This document shows positions 43,475 to 52,315 of a stretch of 64,000 nt of DNA, one piece after another. Positions within the stretch are counted from its first letter, which is position 1, and each line of letters begins with the position of its first letter. The notes beneath the pieces were generated by a model that searched no databases, was not told the origin of the DNA, and saw only the letters and a program-made list of their open reading frames with translations. The position numbers and the translations under genes were made by a program. This stretch comes from Nakamurella sp040546275 (GTDB lineage Bacteria > Actinomycetota > Actinomycetes > Mycobacteriales > Nakamurellaceae). Where the stretch lies: assembly GCF_040546275.1 (NCBI RefSeq), contig NZ_JBEPNO010000012.1, positions 109,970 to 173,969 of the forward strand, in the 5' to 3' direction.

Positions 43475-43965
43475 TCAGTCCCGAACGGCGCTGTACTCGC
43501 GGGCCCGTTCCAGCACCAGCGCACCGGCTCCGGCGACGGAACCGGCGTCGAAGGGCGGTTGCGGGTCGTACTCGGTGATGAGTTGGGCGGCCACCGCGGC
43601 GACGTCGTCCACCAGGTGGGCGATCACGGTCAGCGCCATGTCGATGCCGCTGGAACCCCTGCGCTGGTGATGATCCGGTGATCCCACAGCGGGACCACCC
43701 GTTCGCCGGTCGACACCGCGCCGAGAGTTGTGAGGAGTTCGTAGGAGCCCCAATGCGTGGCCGCGGGTAGTCCGTCGTGCACGCCCGCTGCGGCCAGCAC
43801 CAGGCTGCCGGTGCAGACCGAGGTGGTCAGTCTCGTGCTCCGGTGGGCGTGTCTGACCCAGTCGAGCACCCGCTCGTCGCGCAGGAGCTGCCGGGTGCCG
43901 ACTCCGCCCGGCACCAGTAGGACGTCGGGCTGAACCGCCAGTGCATGGCCTCCGACGTGCCGGAC
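43475..43965 (-). pseudogene. DJ-1/PfpI family protein, broken
   Basis: The minus strand reads LAVQPDVLLVPGGVGTRQLLRDE, TTSVCTGSLVLAAAGVHDGLPAATHWG (nucleophile-elbow Cys of the DJ-1/PfpI family) and VVPLWDHRIITSAGV. There one base is missing (near 43665), and the rest continues in another frame as SSGIDMALTVIAHLVDD to the stop at 43475. The 5' part is also lost: a TAG lies at 43966-43968 and the first 50-60 codons expected are absent. It may have been a DJ-1-like enzyme or the ligand domain of an AraC-type regulator. Confidence 0.82.
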
Positions 43966-44128
43966 CTACAGCGGGTGGCCGTGACCCGTGGGGCCGCAGC
44001 GAGGCACCGAGACGATCGTCACGGAGGCGGCTGCGTTCGGTCGGGCGGGATAGGGAACAGTGGACTGGTCCGACTTGCCGGATCCGGGTCAGCGCACATC
44101 AGAGTCACCGCACAGATGGGAATTTGTC

Positions 44129-45538
44129 ATGCCTTCCACCGAGCCCACCGTCTTCGTTCTCTTCGGGGCTACTGGCGACCTGGCCAAGCGCATGGTGCTG
44201 CCGGCGTTCTACCAGTTGGCCCAGCACGGCCTGATGCCGGAATCATGGCTGCTGATCGGCAACGGTCGCGGCGACCTGGCCCACGAGGACTTCAAGGTGC
44301 GGGTGCGGGGCGCCCTCGACGAATTCGGCGGCATCACCCTCGACGAGAAGGTCTGGTCGGATTTCTCCGATCACCTGCGGTTCGCCGGCGGTGGATTCGA
44401 CGAGGACGACCCGGGCTCGCTGCTCGACGTCCTGAAGGAGGCGCACGAACTGCTCGGCGCCGACGCCAAGTACATCCACTACCTGGCCATCCCGCCGGTC
44501 GCCTTCGAGGTGATGACAAAGGGCCTCTCGGCGCACGAGCTCCTCGACGGCGCGCGTGTCGTGTACGAGAAGCCCTACGGCACCAGCCCCGAGTCCTTCA
44601 GGGCGCTGGACGAACTGGTGCTGTCGGTGATGAAGGAGGAGCAGGTCTACCGGATCGACCACTTCCTCGGCAAGGAGGCCACCCAGAACCTCCACGTGCT
44701 GCGGTTCGCGAACCAGATCGTCGGCCAGATCTGGAGCCGCGAGCACGTCCAGCAGATCCAGATCGACGTGCCCGAAACGCTCGACGTCGCCGATCGTGCC
44801 GCGTTCTACGACGCCACCGGCGCCCTGCGCGACATGGTGGTCACCCACCTGTTCCAGGTGGCTGCCGAGATCGCGATGGAGCCGCCGATCGACTTCTCCG
44901 CCGAGAACCTGCAGGACGCAAGGGAATCCGTCCTCTCGGCGTTCCGCCCGCTGGCTGCTGAGGACGTCGTGCTCGGCCAGGCCGACGGCTACCTGGATCT
45001 GCCGGAGGTCGCCGACAAGTCCACCACCGACACCTACGCCGCGGTGCGGCTGTGGGTCGACACCGATCGCTGGCACGGTGTGCCGTTCCTGCTGCGCAGC
45101 GGTAAGTACCTGGCCGAAAGTGCGCAGCGGGTCTCGATCCTGCTCAAGAAGCCGGAAGGTCCGTTGACCCAGATCCCCGGCGAGGGCACGGTGCTGAGTT
45201 TCTCGCTGGCCGGCTCCGGCTCCATGTCCGTGTCCGTCGTGGTGAAGAACCCGGGGCCGGGCATGGACCTGGTCGAGCAGACCATCGGCCTGTCGCTGGA
45301 CGACGTCCCCGGCGGAGATCCGTTGCCGCCATATGTCTCGCTCATCCACGACGTGACGATCGGCGACCGGTCCCTGTTCACCACCAGCACCGGGCTCTCG
45401 CACGCGTGGGGGGCCTCCGAGTCGATCCTCGACAACCGCCCCGCCCCGCTGCCCTACGCACCTGGATCGACCGGCCCCGCCGAGGGCTCGGCCCTGCCCG
45501 GCCCACACGGCTGGTTCCTGGACGCTTCGAAGAAGTAG
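44129..45538 (+). CDS. zwf: Glucose-6-phosphate 1-dehydrogenase
   Basis: First enzyme of the oxidative pentose phosphate pathway; 469 residues. NADP-binding LFGATGDLAKRMVLPAF (about residues 13-29), VYEKPYGTSPESF and the catalytic RIDHFLGKE (about residue 175, His base) are present. The C-terminus SLIHDVTIGDRSLFTT is also conserved. The ATG at 44129 is chosen; an in-frame ATG at 44060 lies in poor sequence. No opcA, pgl or tkt genes lie next to it, so this is a stand-alone copy. Its stop directly abuts that of the convergent TetR gene. Confidence 0.95.
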   Translation: MPSTEPTVFVLFGATGDLAKRMVLPAFYQLAQHGLMPESWLLIGNGRGDLAHEDFKVRVRGALDEFGGITLDEKVWSDFSDHLRFAGGGFDEDDPGSLLDVLKEAHELLGADAKYIHYLAIPPVAFEVMTKGLSAHELLDGARVVYEKPYGTSPESFRALDELVLSVMKEEQVYRIDHFLGKEATQNLHVLRFANQIVGQIWSREHVQQIQIDVPETLDVADRAAFYDATGALRDMVVTHLFQVAAEIAMEPPIDFSAENLQDARESVLSAFRPLAAEDVVLGQADGYLDLPEVADKSTTDTYAAVRLWVDTDRWHGVPFLLRSGKYLAESAQRVSILLKKPEGPLTQIPGEGTVLSFSLAGSGSMSVSVVVKNPGPGMDLVEQTIGLSLDDVPGGDPLPPYVSLIHDVTIGDRSLFTTSTGLSHAWGASESILDNRPAPLPYAPGSTGPAEGSALPGPHGWFLDASKK

Positions 45539-46099
45539 CTACAGGTCGAGCATCCGGGTGGCGAGCACGACGAGCGTGGCGGCCAACTCATCATCGGTCA
45601 ACGCCGAGTCGAAGGTGCCGAGGGCGTTGAGCATGCCGAAGCAACCGTGCACGGTGGTCCGGACGACCTCTGGACTCCAGTCCGGGTGCACTGCGGCGAG
45701 CAGGGTCCGCCACTGGCGGACCAGCGCGCGCTGCCTCTCGCCGAGTTTCTGCTGGTGCTCGGCGGGCAGGTGGTGGACCTCGCGGACGAAGACGGCCATC
45801 AGTCGACGCCGGGAACCGACCGCACGGGCATAGACCTCGATCAGCGCGCGGAGATCGGCGGCGGGATCGTCGATCGTGCGTTCACCGGGTGGTACTGCCG
45901 TCACGGCGTCGATGATGCCGTCGAACACCGCAGCCAGGATCGTGGCCTTGGAATCGAAATGCCGGTAGATCGCCGGGCCGGTGATGCCGGCGGCTGCGCC
46001 GATCTGGTCCATCCCGGTGGCCGGGTAGCCGTCGGCGGCGAACAGATCGGCGGCGGCCCGGATGATGTGTTGGGGCCGGGATCCGCGCCGAGCCGTCAT
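45539..46099 (-). CDS. TetR family transcriptional regulator
   Basis: A 186-residue repressor-type protein with the TetR HTH at the N-terminus: IIRAAADLFAADGYPATGMDQIGAAAGITGPAIYRHFDSK (about residues 12-51). The C-terminal domain is variable and helical. The effector is unknown. It overlaps the upstream DUF2087 gene by one base (TGATG), so it may be co-transcribed. Confidence 0.92.
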   Translation of the reverse strand: MTARRGSRPQHIIRAAADLFAADGYPATGMDQIGAAAGITGPAIYRHFDSKATILAAVFDGIIDAVTAVPPGERTIDDPAADLRALIEVYARAVGSRRRLMAVFVREVHHLPAEHQQKLGERQRALVRQWRTLLAAVHPDWSPEVVRTTVHGCFGMLNALGTFDSALTDDELAATLVVLATRMLDL

Positions 46100-46401
46100 C
46101 AGAAGTCCACGGACCCGCCGGACCGCCAGTAGCGCCCGTCCCTGCGGTCCATCAGCCCGAAGTCGATCAACGAACGGCGCAGCGTCACGTAGTCGTCGTA
46201 GATCCCGATGAGCTCCCGGTTCACCTCGACCTCGAGGTAGTGCACGCCCGGTACGAACCGCGCAGCGATCACGTCCAGGACCGCGAGTTTGCGGGACTGC
46301 TTGCGCGGCATGGTGTGCAGCCGGCCGTCCTCGTCGAAATACCGCTTCCGGACCAGGTCCCGGTGCGCTTCCGCGGCACGGAGCAATTCGTCGCCGCTCA
46401 C
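46099..46401 (-). CDS. DUF2087 domain protein
   Basis: A 100-residue protein spanning a complete DUF2087 domain: KRYFDEDGRLHTMPRKQSRKLAVLDVIAARF and the end DYVTLRRSLIDFGLMDRRDGRYWRSGG. The domain often accompanies DNA-binding regulators; function unknown. GTG 46401 is chosen because it lies just two bases after the DUF3043 stop; an in-frame start at 46449 would overlap that gene by 46 bases. Confidence 0.85.
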   Translation of the reverse strand: MSGDELLRAAEAHRDLVRKRYFDEDGRLHTMPRKQSRKLAVLDVIAARFVPGVHYLEVEVNRELIGIYDDYVTLRRSLIDFGLMDRRDGRYWRSGGSVDF

Positions 46402-46403
46402 CG

Positions 46404-47036
46404 TCAGACGGCGTCCCCGCGACCGACCCTGGGGCGCGGTACCCGCCACTTGCGGATCAGGCAGGCGCGGTTGAAGGCGTAGAAGCCCAGCGAACGCGGC
46501 TTGATCGACAGACCCGAGGGATCGCCCTTCGGGAACTTCTCGGCCACCCGGCGGCTCAGCTGACGACCGAACGCGATGGAGTCGACTACGGCGGCCAGGA
46601 TCGCGATCAGCAGGATGAACGGGCCGATCAGCTGCACCGTTGCGTTGTTGATCAGCAGGATGATGAAGGACAGCAGCGCCACTGGGAGCAGGATGCCGGC
46701 GATGTTGCGCCGCGAATCAGTGGCGTCCCGGACGAAGGCACGCACCGGACCGCGGTCACGGGGCAGGACGTAGGCGTCGTCGCCGCGCATCATCCGCTCG
46801 CGCCGCTGCACGGACGCCACCTTGCGCTCGTCCTTGGTCAAGGTCTTGCCGACCGTCTTGGACCGTTTGATCGCCTCGCGTTGCGTCTTGGGCGGGGGAG
46901 CGACCGGGCCCCGTCGGCCCTGCGCCTGGTTCTGCTTGGGTGTCGGGCGGCCCTTGCCGACCGTCGGCGCCTCGGGCTCGGCCACGACGGCGACATCGGA
47001 TCCCTGGTCAGCCGACTTACGGCGAAGAAAACTCAC
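46404..47036 (-). CDS. DUF3043 membrane protein
   Basis: A 210-residue actinobacterial protein. It starts SFLRRKS as in the family, has a long basic Pro/Lys-rich cytoplasmic region, then two helices (about residues 115-135 and 138-158) and a C-terminal charged segment. RRRERMMRGDDAYVLPRDRGPVR-like sequence (about residue 85) is characteristic of DUF3043. Function unknown. The GTG at 47036 fits the homologous N-terminus. Confidence 0.85.
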   Translation of the reverse strand: MSFLRRKSADQGSDVAVVAEPEAPTVGKGRPTPKQNQAQGRRGPVAPPPKTQREAIKRSKTVGKTLTKDERKVASVQRRERMMRGDDAYVLPRDRGPVRAFVRDATDSRRNIAGILLPVALLSFIILLINNATVQLIGPFILLIAILAAVVDSIAFGRQLSRRVAEKFPKGDPSGLSIKPRSLGFYAFNRACLIRKWRVPRPRVGRGDAV

Positions 47037-47284
47037 CTCCGCAGGATAGGTGACGCGCACCGCCACCGACACCGCCGATCACGCCCCGCTGCAGCCCCGC
47101 ACCCGGGAATGGTGCGGGAATAGGGCCAGAACGAGCGTGGTTGGAGGGAGAGAAGTGGTCGAGTCGACTCTTCAGCGCGCTTGTGGCGTGGCATCATCGA
47201 AGTAGAGCCGGTGCAGCAAGGCCGGTCAAGGACACCACCCCATACATCACGCCCGATCCGTCGGTCGCCGAGAGAGGGAGTCAT

Positions 47285-47686
47285 ATGACTACCGCCGATA
47301 CGCAGACCTCCACGCAGGACGTCAGCCCTGTGACCGCCGAGGCCACCACCGAGGTGCGCGCCCACGGCGTGACGCTCTCCGACACCGCCGCCGCCAAGGC
47401 GAAGGCGCTGCTCGAGCGCGATGGAAGCTCCGAGATGGTGCTCCGTATCGCCGTCCAGCCCGGTGGCTGCTCAGGCCTTCGCTACGAGCTCTTCTTCGAC
47501 GACCGCAGCCTCGACGGCGACGCCCTGGTCCACTTCGACGGCATCGGCCTCGCGGTCGACCGCATGTCGAAGCCCTACCTGGACGGCGCCGTCATCGACT
47601 TCGTCGACACGATCGAGAAGCAGGGCTTCACCATCGACAACCCCAATGCGGGAAACTCCTGCGCCTGCGGTGACTCCTTCCACTGA
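47285..47686 (+). CDS. erpA: Iron-sulphur cluster insertion protein (A-type carrier)
   Basis: A 133-residue HesB/IscA/ErpA family protein that carries Fe-S clusters to apoproteins. The three ligand Cys are in GGCSGLRY (about residue 60) and SCACG at the end. The first 30 residues are a Thr/Glu-rich extension. ATG 47285 follows GAGAGGGAG. Position beside adoK/asnB/ctaC agrees with the mycobacterial order. It is a likely donor for the Rieske protein encoded nearby, which is inference. A strong terminator follows. Confidence 0.93.
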   Translation: MTTADTQTSTQDVSPVTAEATTEVRAHGVTLSDTAAAKAKALLERDGSSEMVLRIAVQPGGCSGLRYELFFDDRSLDGDALVHFDGIGLAVDRMSKPYLDGAVIDFVDTIEKQGFTIDNPNAGNSCACGDSFH

Positions 47687-47723
47687 CCTGAGCATTCGCG
47701 GGCGCACGAAGCTCGCGGGCACA

Positions 47724-47766
47724 AGAAGCCGGCCGTCGTACCCGTGAGGGTGCGGCGGCCCTTCTG
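47724..47766 (+). terminator. Rho-independent terminator after erpA
   Basis: Stem GGCCGTCGTACCC / GGGTGCGGCGGCC (13 bp with two G-U pairs) closed by the tetraloop GTGA. It is extended by AGAAG/CTTCT after a CC bulge and followed by TGTTTC. Confidence 0.85.
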
Positions 47767-47911
47767 TTTCAGCGTGTCGGTCGAGCCGTCGGGGTGCCAG
47801 TTGCCAGCAGTCGGTAGCACCGCGGAGACGGTAAGGTCGTCCTCGTCCGTCAGCGTCCGAGGTGGTAGCGGTGTCACAGCGCTCGCCCCGAAATGAATCG
47901 AAAGAGGCCTC

Positions 47912-48898
47912 GTGCCCATCGTCGTCACCGGCTCCATCGCCACCGATCACCTGATGCACTTCCCGGGCAAGTTCACCGACTCGCTCCTTCCGGACCAGCT
48001 GCACCGGGTCTCCCTGTCGTTCCTGGTGGACGATCTGGTGGTGCGTCGCGGCGGAGTGGCGGCCAACATCTGCTTCGGCATGGGGCTTCTCGGGGTCAAC
48101 CCGATCCTGCTAGATGCGGTCGGTGCGGACTTCGACGACTACTCGAGCTGGCTGCAGCGCCACGGCGTCGACTGCTCCCACGTGCACATCTTCGAGGATG
48201 TGCAGACCGCTCGGTTCGTCTGCACCACCGACGACGACATGAACCAGATCGGCTCGTTCTACGCGGGGGCGATGGCCCGGTCGCGCGAGATCGAGATCGG
48301 CCCGGTGGCCAACGTGGTGTCCTCGATCGACCTGGTGATGATCAGCGCCGGCGACCCGGCCGCGATGGTCCGTCATGCCGAGGAATGTCGTCAGCGGGGA
48401 TTCACCTTCGCCGCCGACCCGTCGCAGCAGCTGGCCCGGATGGAGGGCGTGGACGCCGCCAAACTGGTGGACGGTGCTGCCTTCTGGTTCTCCAACGACT
48501 ACGAGCTCGGGTTGCTGCTGTCGAAGACGGGCTGGACAGAGTCGCAGCTGCTGGAACGTGTCGGGCACCGGGTCACCACACTGGGTTCCAAGGGTGTCGA
48601 GATCGTCGCTGCCGACGGATCCCACCTGCACATCCCGGTGGTGCCGGAGCTGGCCAAGATCGACCCGACCGGTGTCGGCGACGCCTTCCGCTCCGGCTTT
48701 GTCGCCGGTCAGTACCGGGGCCTTGACTTCGAGCGGTCGGCCCAGCTCGGATCCCTGATGGCCACCCTGGTGCTCGAGACGATCGGCACCCAGGAATACA
48801 CGTTCGACCCGATCACCGCGATGGCCCGGCTGGCCGCCTGCTACGGCGACCCGGCAGCGCAGGAGATCTCCAACGCCATGGGCTTCGTCACCGTCTGA
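47912..48898 (+). CDS. adoK: PfkB family kinase, adenosine kinase-like
   Basis: A 328-residue ribokinase-family enzyme. The N-terminal VVTGSIATDHLMHFPGKF, the GGVAANICFGMGLLG substrate loop and the C-terminal DPTGVGDAFRSGF (catalytic Asp, anion hole; about residue 252) define it. It closely resembles the mycobacterial adenosine kinase AdoK, which lies in the same gene neighbourhood (next to asnB and ctaC). It probably phosphorylates adenosine with ATP. GTG start at 47912. Confidence 0.88.
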   Translation: MPIVVTGSIATDHLMHFPGKFTDSLLPDQLHRVSLSFLVDDLVVRRGGVAANICFGMGLLGVNPILLDAVGADFDDYSSWLQRHGVDCSHVHIFEDVQTARFVCTTDDDMNQIGSFYAGAMARSREIEIGPVANVVSSIDLVMISAGDPAAMVRHAEECRQRGFTFAADPSQQLARMEGVDAAKLVDGAAFWFSNDYELGLLLSKTGWTESQLLERVGHRVTTLGSKGVEIVAADGSHLHIPVVPELAKIDPTGVGDAFRSGFVAGQYRGLDFERSAQLGSLMATLVLETIGTQEYTFDPITAMARLAACYGDPAAQEISNAMGFVTV

Positions 48899-48938
48899 CC
48901 CGTCCGTCCGACCCCTCCGGCGCATACAGAACTGCTGT

Positions 48939-49000
48939 GCGCATACGGATGTTCCTGGAACCGGCTCCAGAAGCCGGTTTTCGAGCACTCCTGTATGCGC
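48939..49000. repeat. 62-bp element with inverted ends GCGCATACGG / CTGTATGCGC (copy 2)
   Basis: Same length and design as 968-1029: GCGCATAC at the left end, CTGTATGCGC at the right end, and TTTCGAGC where copy 1 has TTTTGAGC. The interior differs but also holds a hairpin. Extra copies of the end motif flank it: GCGCATACAGAACTGC at 48920-48935 and GCACTCCTGTATGCGC at 49004-49019. Confidence 0.65.
48959..48983 (+). terminator. Hairpin terminator after adoK, inside the 62-bp element
   Basis: AACCGGCT-CCAGA-AGCCGGTT followed by TTCG. The arms are perfectly complementary over 8 bp. It suggests the 62-bp element supplies a terminator. Confidence 0.6.
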
Positions 49001-49013
49001 AGGGCACTCCTGT

Positions 49014-49110
49014 ATGCGCGGGGTACTTGGGGATGCGCGGGGTACTTGGGATGCGCGGGGTACTTGGGACGCGCGGGGTACTTGGGACGCGCGGGGTACT
49101 TGGGACGCGC
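49014..49110. repeat. 18-bp tandem repeat (five units and a partial one)
   Basis: ATGCGCGGGGTACTTGGG occurs at 49033-49050 and 49051-49068. A 19-bp version precedes it (49014-49032). ACGCGCGGGGTACTTGGG follows at 49069-49086 and 49087-49104, then a broken unit from 49105. The array begins at the end of the GCACTCCTGTATGCGC motif and seems to have grown out of it. It stops just before the asnB stop codon. Confidence 0.9.
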
Positions 49111-49121
49111 AGGGGCCGGGG

Positions 49122-51044
49122 TCAGAGGAAGACGGGGTAGGTCGGCTCGGGGATCACGGGCTTCAGGGCGCCGGTCACGAAGATCTCGTGCCAGAGCTGG
49201 AACACCAGCACGGTCCAGATCGGGCGTGAGTAGTCGGCGACGCCGGCCCGGTGGTCGTCGAGCAGCTTCAGCACCGCCGCGGGGTCGATGTACTGCTCCG
49301 TCTGCGACGTGGTGATGATGTTGCGGGCCCAGTCGTAGGAGCCCTCCTTCAGGTAGTACCGGATCGGCACCGGGAAGCCCAGCTTCTTCCGGTTCAGCAC
49401 GTGCGGCGGGACGATCAGCTCCATCGCCCGGCGCAGCGCCACCTTGGTCGCGTGGCCCTGCACCCGATACTCCGGCGGCACGCTCCTGGCCACCTCGAAC
49501 ACCCGCGGGTCCAGGAACGGGACGCGGAGCTCCAGGGAGTTGGCCATCGTCATCTTGTCGGCCTTGACCAGGATGTCGCCGCGGAGCCAGGTGAACAGGT
49601 CGATGTGCTGCATCCGGGAGATCGGATCCGACCCCAGCGATCGCGCGTAGATCGGGTCGGTCACGTCGCGGATCGACCGGGCGGGCGAGTAGGTCCGCAG
49701 CACCGGCGGCAGCTGTTCGTCACGGAAGATCCGCGCGTTGCCGTAGTAGCGCTGCTCCAGGTCGATTGCACCGCGCCGCAGCATGTCCTTGCCCCGGAAA
49801 CCCTGCGGCAGTGCGCGTCCCACTGCGGCCAGACCCTTGCGGAGGCCACGGGGGAGCGACGTCATCGGAGCCAGCGACGCCGGTTCGCGGTAGATGTTGT
49901 AGCCTCCGAAGAGTTCGTCGGCCCCCTCTCCCGACAGCACCACCTTCACGTGTTTGCGGGCCTCGTTGGCGACGAAGTACAACGGCACCAGCGCGGGGTC
50001 GGCGACCGGCTCGTCCAGATACCAGACGATCAGCGGCAGGGTGCCGGTCAGTTCCTCCTCGGTCACCGTCCGGACGACGTGCCGCACCCCGATGGCGGCC
50101 GCACTCTCGGCGGCGACGTCGATCTCGGAGAAACCGTCGCGGTCGAATCCAGTGGTGAACGTCATCAGATCCGGGTTGTAACGCTTGGCCAGGGCCGCGA
50201 TCGCGGTGGAGTCGATGCCACCGGACAGGAACGAGCCGACGGTGACGTCGGCCCGCATGTGGGCGCCGACCGAATCGTCCAGGACGTCGGCGATGCGCTG
50301 GTAGAGGGCCTTCTCCTCGGCGGCGCCGGAGATCCGGGACGGGGCGAACGTCGGGTGGAAATAGCGCTCGGCCTGCAGGACCCCACCCGGCTCCAGGCTG
50401 AACAGCGTCCCGGACTCGACCCGGCGGATAGCCGCGTCCATGGTGGCCGGCTCCGGGACGTACTGGAGCACCAGGTAGTGCTGCAGGGCCGTCTCGTCCA
50501 CGACGGCCGGCCCGGTCAGTTCCCGCAGGCCCTTCTCCTCCGACGAGAACCCGATGCCGTCGGGCGTCGTCGCGGTGAACATCGGCTTGATGCCGAACGG
50601 GTCCCGCGCGCCGAACAGCCGCCTGGTCTCGGTGTCCCAGATCAGGAACGCGAACATCCCGCGCAACCTCGAGACCGCGGCCTTGCCCCAGTGGTGGAAC
50701 CCGGCCACGATCGCCTCGCCGTCACCCTCGGTCCGGAACGTGGCGCCGAACTCGGCGGCCAACTCCGCCCGAAGTTCCAGATAGTTGTAGATCTCCCCGT
50801 TGAAGACGAGGGCATAGCGGTCGGGGGACTCCGGAGGCCCCCAGCGCAGCGGCTGGTGGGAGTGCTCGAGATCGATGATGGACAGGCGGTTGAACCCGAA
50901 GACGACATCGCCGTCGTTCCACGTGCCGGCGTCGTCCGGTCCACGGTGCCGCGCGCACCGCATACCGGCGGCCACCGCCCGCACCCGGTCGACCCGTTCG
51001 TCGGCACTGCCGGTGGAGGACAGGAAGCCCATCAATCCGCACAC
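49122..51044 (-). CDS. asnB: Asparagine synthase (glutamine-hydrolysing)
   Basis: Makes asparagine from aspartate with glutamine and ATP; 640 residues. The start is decided by chemistry. The catalytic N-terminal Cys must follow the initiator, and GTG at 51044 gives M-C-G-L-M-G-F. The glutaminase domain continues RHRGPDDAGTWNDG and FNRLSIIDLEHSHQPL. The synthetase domain has the PP-loop SFLSGGIDSTAIAAL (about residue 260) and LSGEGADELFGGYNIY. Position near ctaC matches mycobacteria. Confidence 0.95.
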   Translation of the reverse strand: MCGLMGFLSSTGSADERVDRVRAVAAGMRCARHRGPDDAGTWNDGDVVFGFNRLSIIDLEHSHQPLRWGPPESPDRYALVFNGEIYNYLELRAELAAEFGATFRTEGDGEAIVAGFHHWGKAAVSRLRGMFAFLIWDTETRRLFGARDPFGIKPMFTATTPDGIGFSSEEKGLRELTGPAVVDETALQHYLVLQYVPEPATMDAAIRRVESGTLFSLEPGGVLQAERYFHPTFAPSRISGAAEEKALYQRIADVLDDSVGAHMRADVTVGSFLSGGIDSTAIAALAKRYNPDLMTFTTGFDRDGFSEIDVAAESAAAIGVRHVVRTVTEEELTGTLPLIVWYLDEPVADPALVPLYFVANEARKHVKVVLSGEGADELFGGYNIYREPASLAPMTSLPRGLRKGLAAVGRALPQGFRGKDMLRRGAIDLEQRYYGNARIFRDEQLPPVLRTYSPARSIRDVTDPIYARSLGSDPISRMQHIDLFTWLRGDILVKADKMTMANSLELRVPFLDPRVFEVARSVPPEYRVQGHATKVALRRAMELIVPPHVLNRKKLGFPVPIRYYLKEGSYDWARNIITTSQTEQYIDPAAVLKLLDDHRAGVADYSRPIWTVLVFQLWHEIFVTGALKPVIPEPTYPVFL

Positions 51045-51196
51045 GAGGTCGGTCACCCAATTTCTGTCATCGTCGGTAGGCGCACCCAGTATCCGTCAGT
51101 GGGGGGACAGATCCGCCGCGCAGCGCCCCCTCGGCGACCGCTTTTTGCAGCGACTCGAACGTGCGCCCCGGCGCCTCGCGGGCCTATTCTCGAATC

Positions 51197-51213
51197 ATCT
51201 TCGACAAGTTGTA
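51197..51213. promoter_or_regulatory. Motif ATCTTCGACAAGTTGTA upstream of ctaC
   Basis: This 17-base sequence recurs with one mismatch at 58018-58034, in the region upstream of ctaE and of the pseudo-receiver gene. It has a small palindromic centre, ACAAGTTGT. It is a candidate binding site shared by the cytochrome genes; this is inference. Confidence 0.45.
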
Positions 51214-51295
51214 GATTTGACTCACGCCACAACGGCCCTGACCGGGTCGAGGGTGTCGGAGTCGAGTAATCTCAGTGGTGTCAGAGGTTCTTGAC

Positions 51296-52315
51296 ATGAA
51301 ACGTGCAGGACGGCGGCACCGCGTTCGGTGGCCGCCGAGGTTCTTCAAGGAGGGCGCCCGAGTGGCTCGGACTCGTAGTACTCGGCGGTATGTGCTGGCC
51401 GGCTCGCTCGCAGCGGCCGGTCTGCTGCTCAGTGGTTGTTCCGCGGACGATCTGCCCCGCTTCGGCTGGCCCGAAGGCGCGACGCCCCAGGCCCTGCGGA
51501 TGCAGCACTTCTGGTCCTGGACCTTCATCGCGGCGCTGGCCATCGGTATCGCGGTGTGGGGGCTGATGTTCTGGACCTTCACGTTCCACCGCAAGAAGAA
51601 GAACTCGCCCCTCTACCCGAAGCAGACGAAGGAAAATCTTCCGCTCGAACTCGTGTACACCGCGGTTCCGTTCCTGATGGTCGCCGTGCTGTTCTACTTC
51701 GCCGTCACCACCGAGAACTTCGTGCTGAAGAACGTCGCCAACCCGGACGTGAAGGTCAATGTCACCGCGTCGAAGTGGCTGTGGGACTTCAGCTACGACG
51801 GCACCACCTCGCCTGACGACAAGACGCAGGAAGTACACACGGTCGGCACCGCCAGCGAAGTGCCGATCCTGATCCTGCCGGTGCAGAAGACGATCCAGTA
51901 CACGCTGCAGTCGAAGGACGTCATCCACTCGTTCTGGGTGCCCGACTTCCTGTTCAAGCGGGACGTCTTCCCGGACCCGGCGGCCAACAACACGCAGAAC
52001 GTCTTCCAGAACAGCATCGACAACCCTGGAGCCATGGTCGGTCGGTGCGCGGAACTCTGCGGCACCTACCACTCGGCGATGAACTTCGAGGTCCGCGGTG
52101 TTCCGCAGAACGTCTACGACGAATACCTCAAGCTCCGCCAGACCATCAACCCGGCCACCGGCCGTGGCTACACGACGGCCGAAGCGCTAAAGAAGACCGG
52201 CGACGAGATCACGAGCTGTGGCACCCTCTGTGCGCCGCTCTCGACGACGACCTACCCGATCGATCCCAACCGTCAGGCCAAGTCGGCCTCTCTGCCCCTG
52301 GCCGGAGGGAAGTGA
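51296..52315 (+). CDS. ctaC: Cytochrome c oxidase subunit II (aa3 type)
   Basis: A 339-residue subunit carrying the CuA centre that receives electrons from cytochrome c. Signal/lipobox LLLSGCSAD near residue 45, then two helices (about residues 72-95 and 118-138). The cupredoxin domain follows, with SKWLWDFSYDG, HSFWVPDFLFKRD and the CuA ligands CAELCGTYHSAM (about residue 250). The C-terminal 50 residues are an actinobacterial extension. ATG 51296 gives the complete signal peptide. It is coupled to ctaF by a one-base overlap. Confidence 0.95.
   Translation: MKRAGRRHRVRWPPRFFKEGARVARTRSTRRYVLAGSLAAAGLLLSGCSADDLPRFGWPEGATPQALRMQHFWSWTFIAALAIGIAVWGLMFWTFTFHRKKKNSPLYPKQTKENLPLELVYTAVPFLMVAVLFYFAVTTENFVLKNVANPDVKVNVTASKWLWDFSYDGTTSPDDKTQEVHTVGTASEVPILILPVQKTIQYTLQSKDVIHSFWVPDFLFKRDVFPDPAANNTQNVFQNSIDNPGAMVGRCAELCGTYHSAMNFEVRGVPQNVYDEYLKLRQTINPATGRGYTTAEALKKTGDEITSCGTLCAPLSTTTYPIDPNRQAKSASLPLAGGK

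Noticed and set aside
49014..49110. CRISPR array
   Set aside because: Units are directly adjacent with no spacers, and no cas genes are in the window.
48937..49140. Small open frame encoding repeated RGVLGT peptides
   Set aside because: It is created by the 18-bp array, whose unit is a multiple of three; no ribosome binding site or homologue recognised.
49251..51269. 672-codon plus-strand open frame antisense to asnB
   Set aside because: Composition (His/Gln/Arg/Gly-rich) is that of an antisense shadow; asnB on the other strand has all family motifs.
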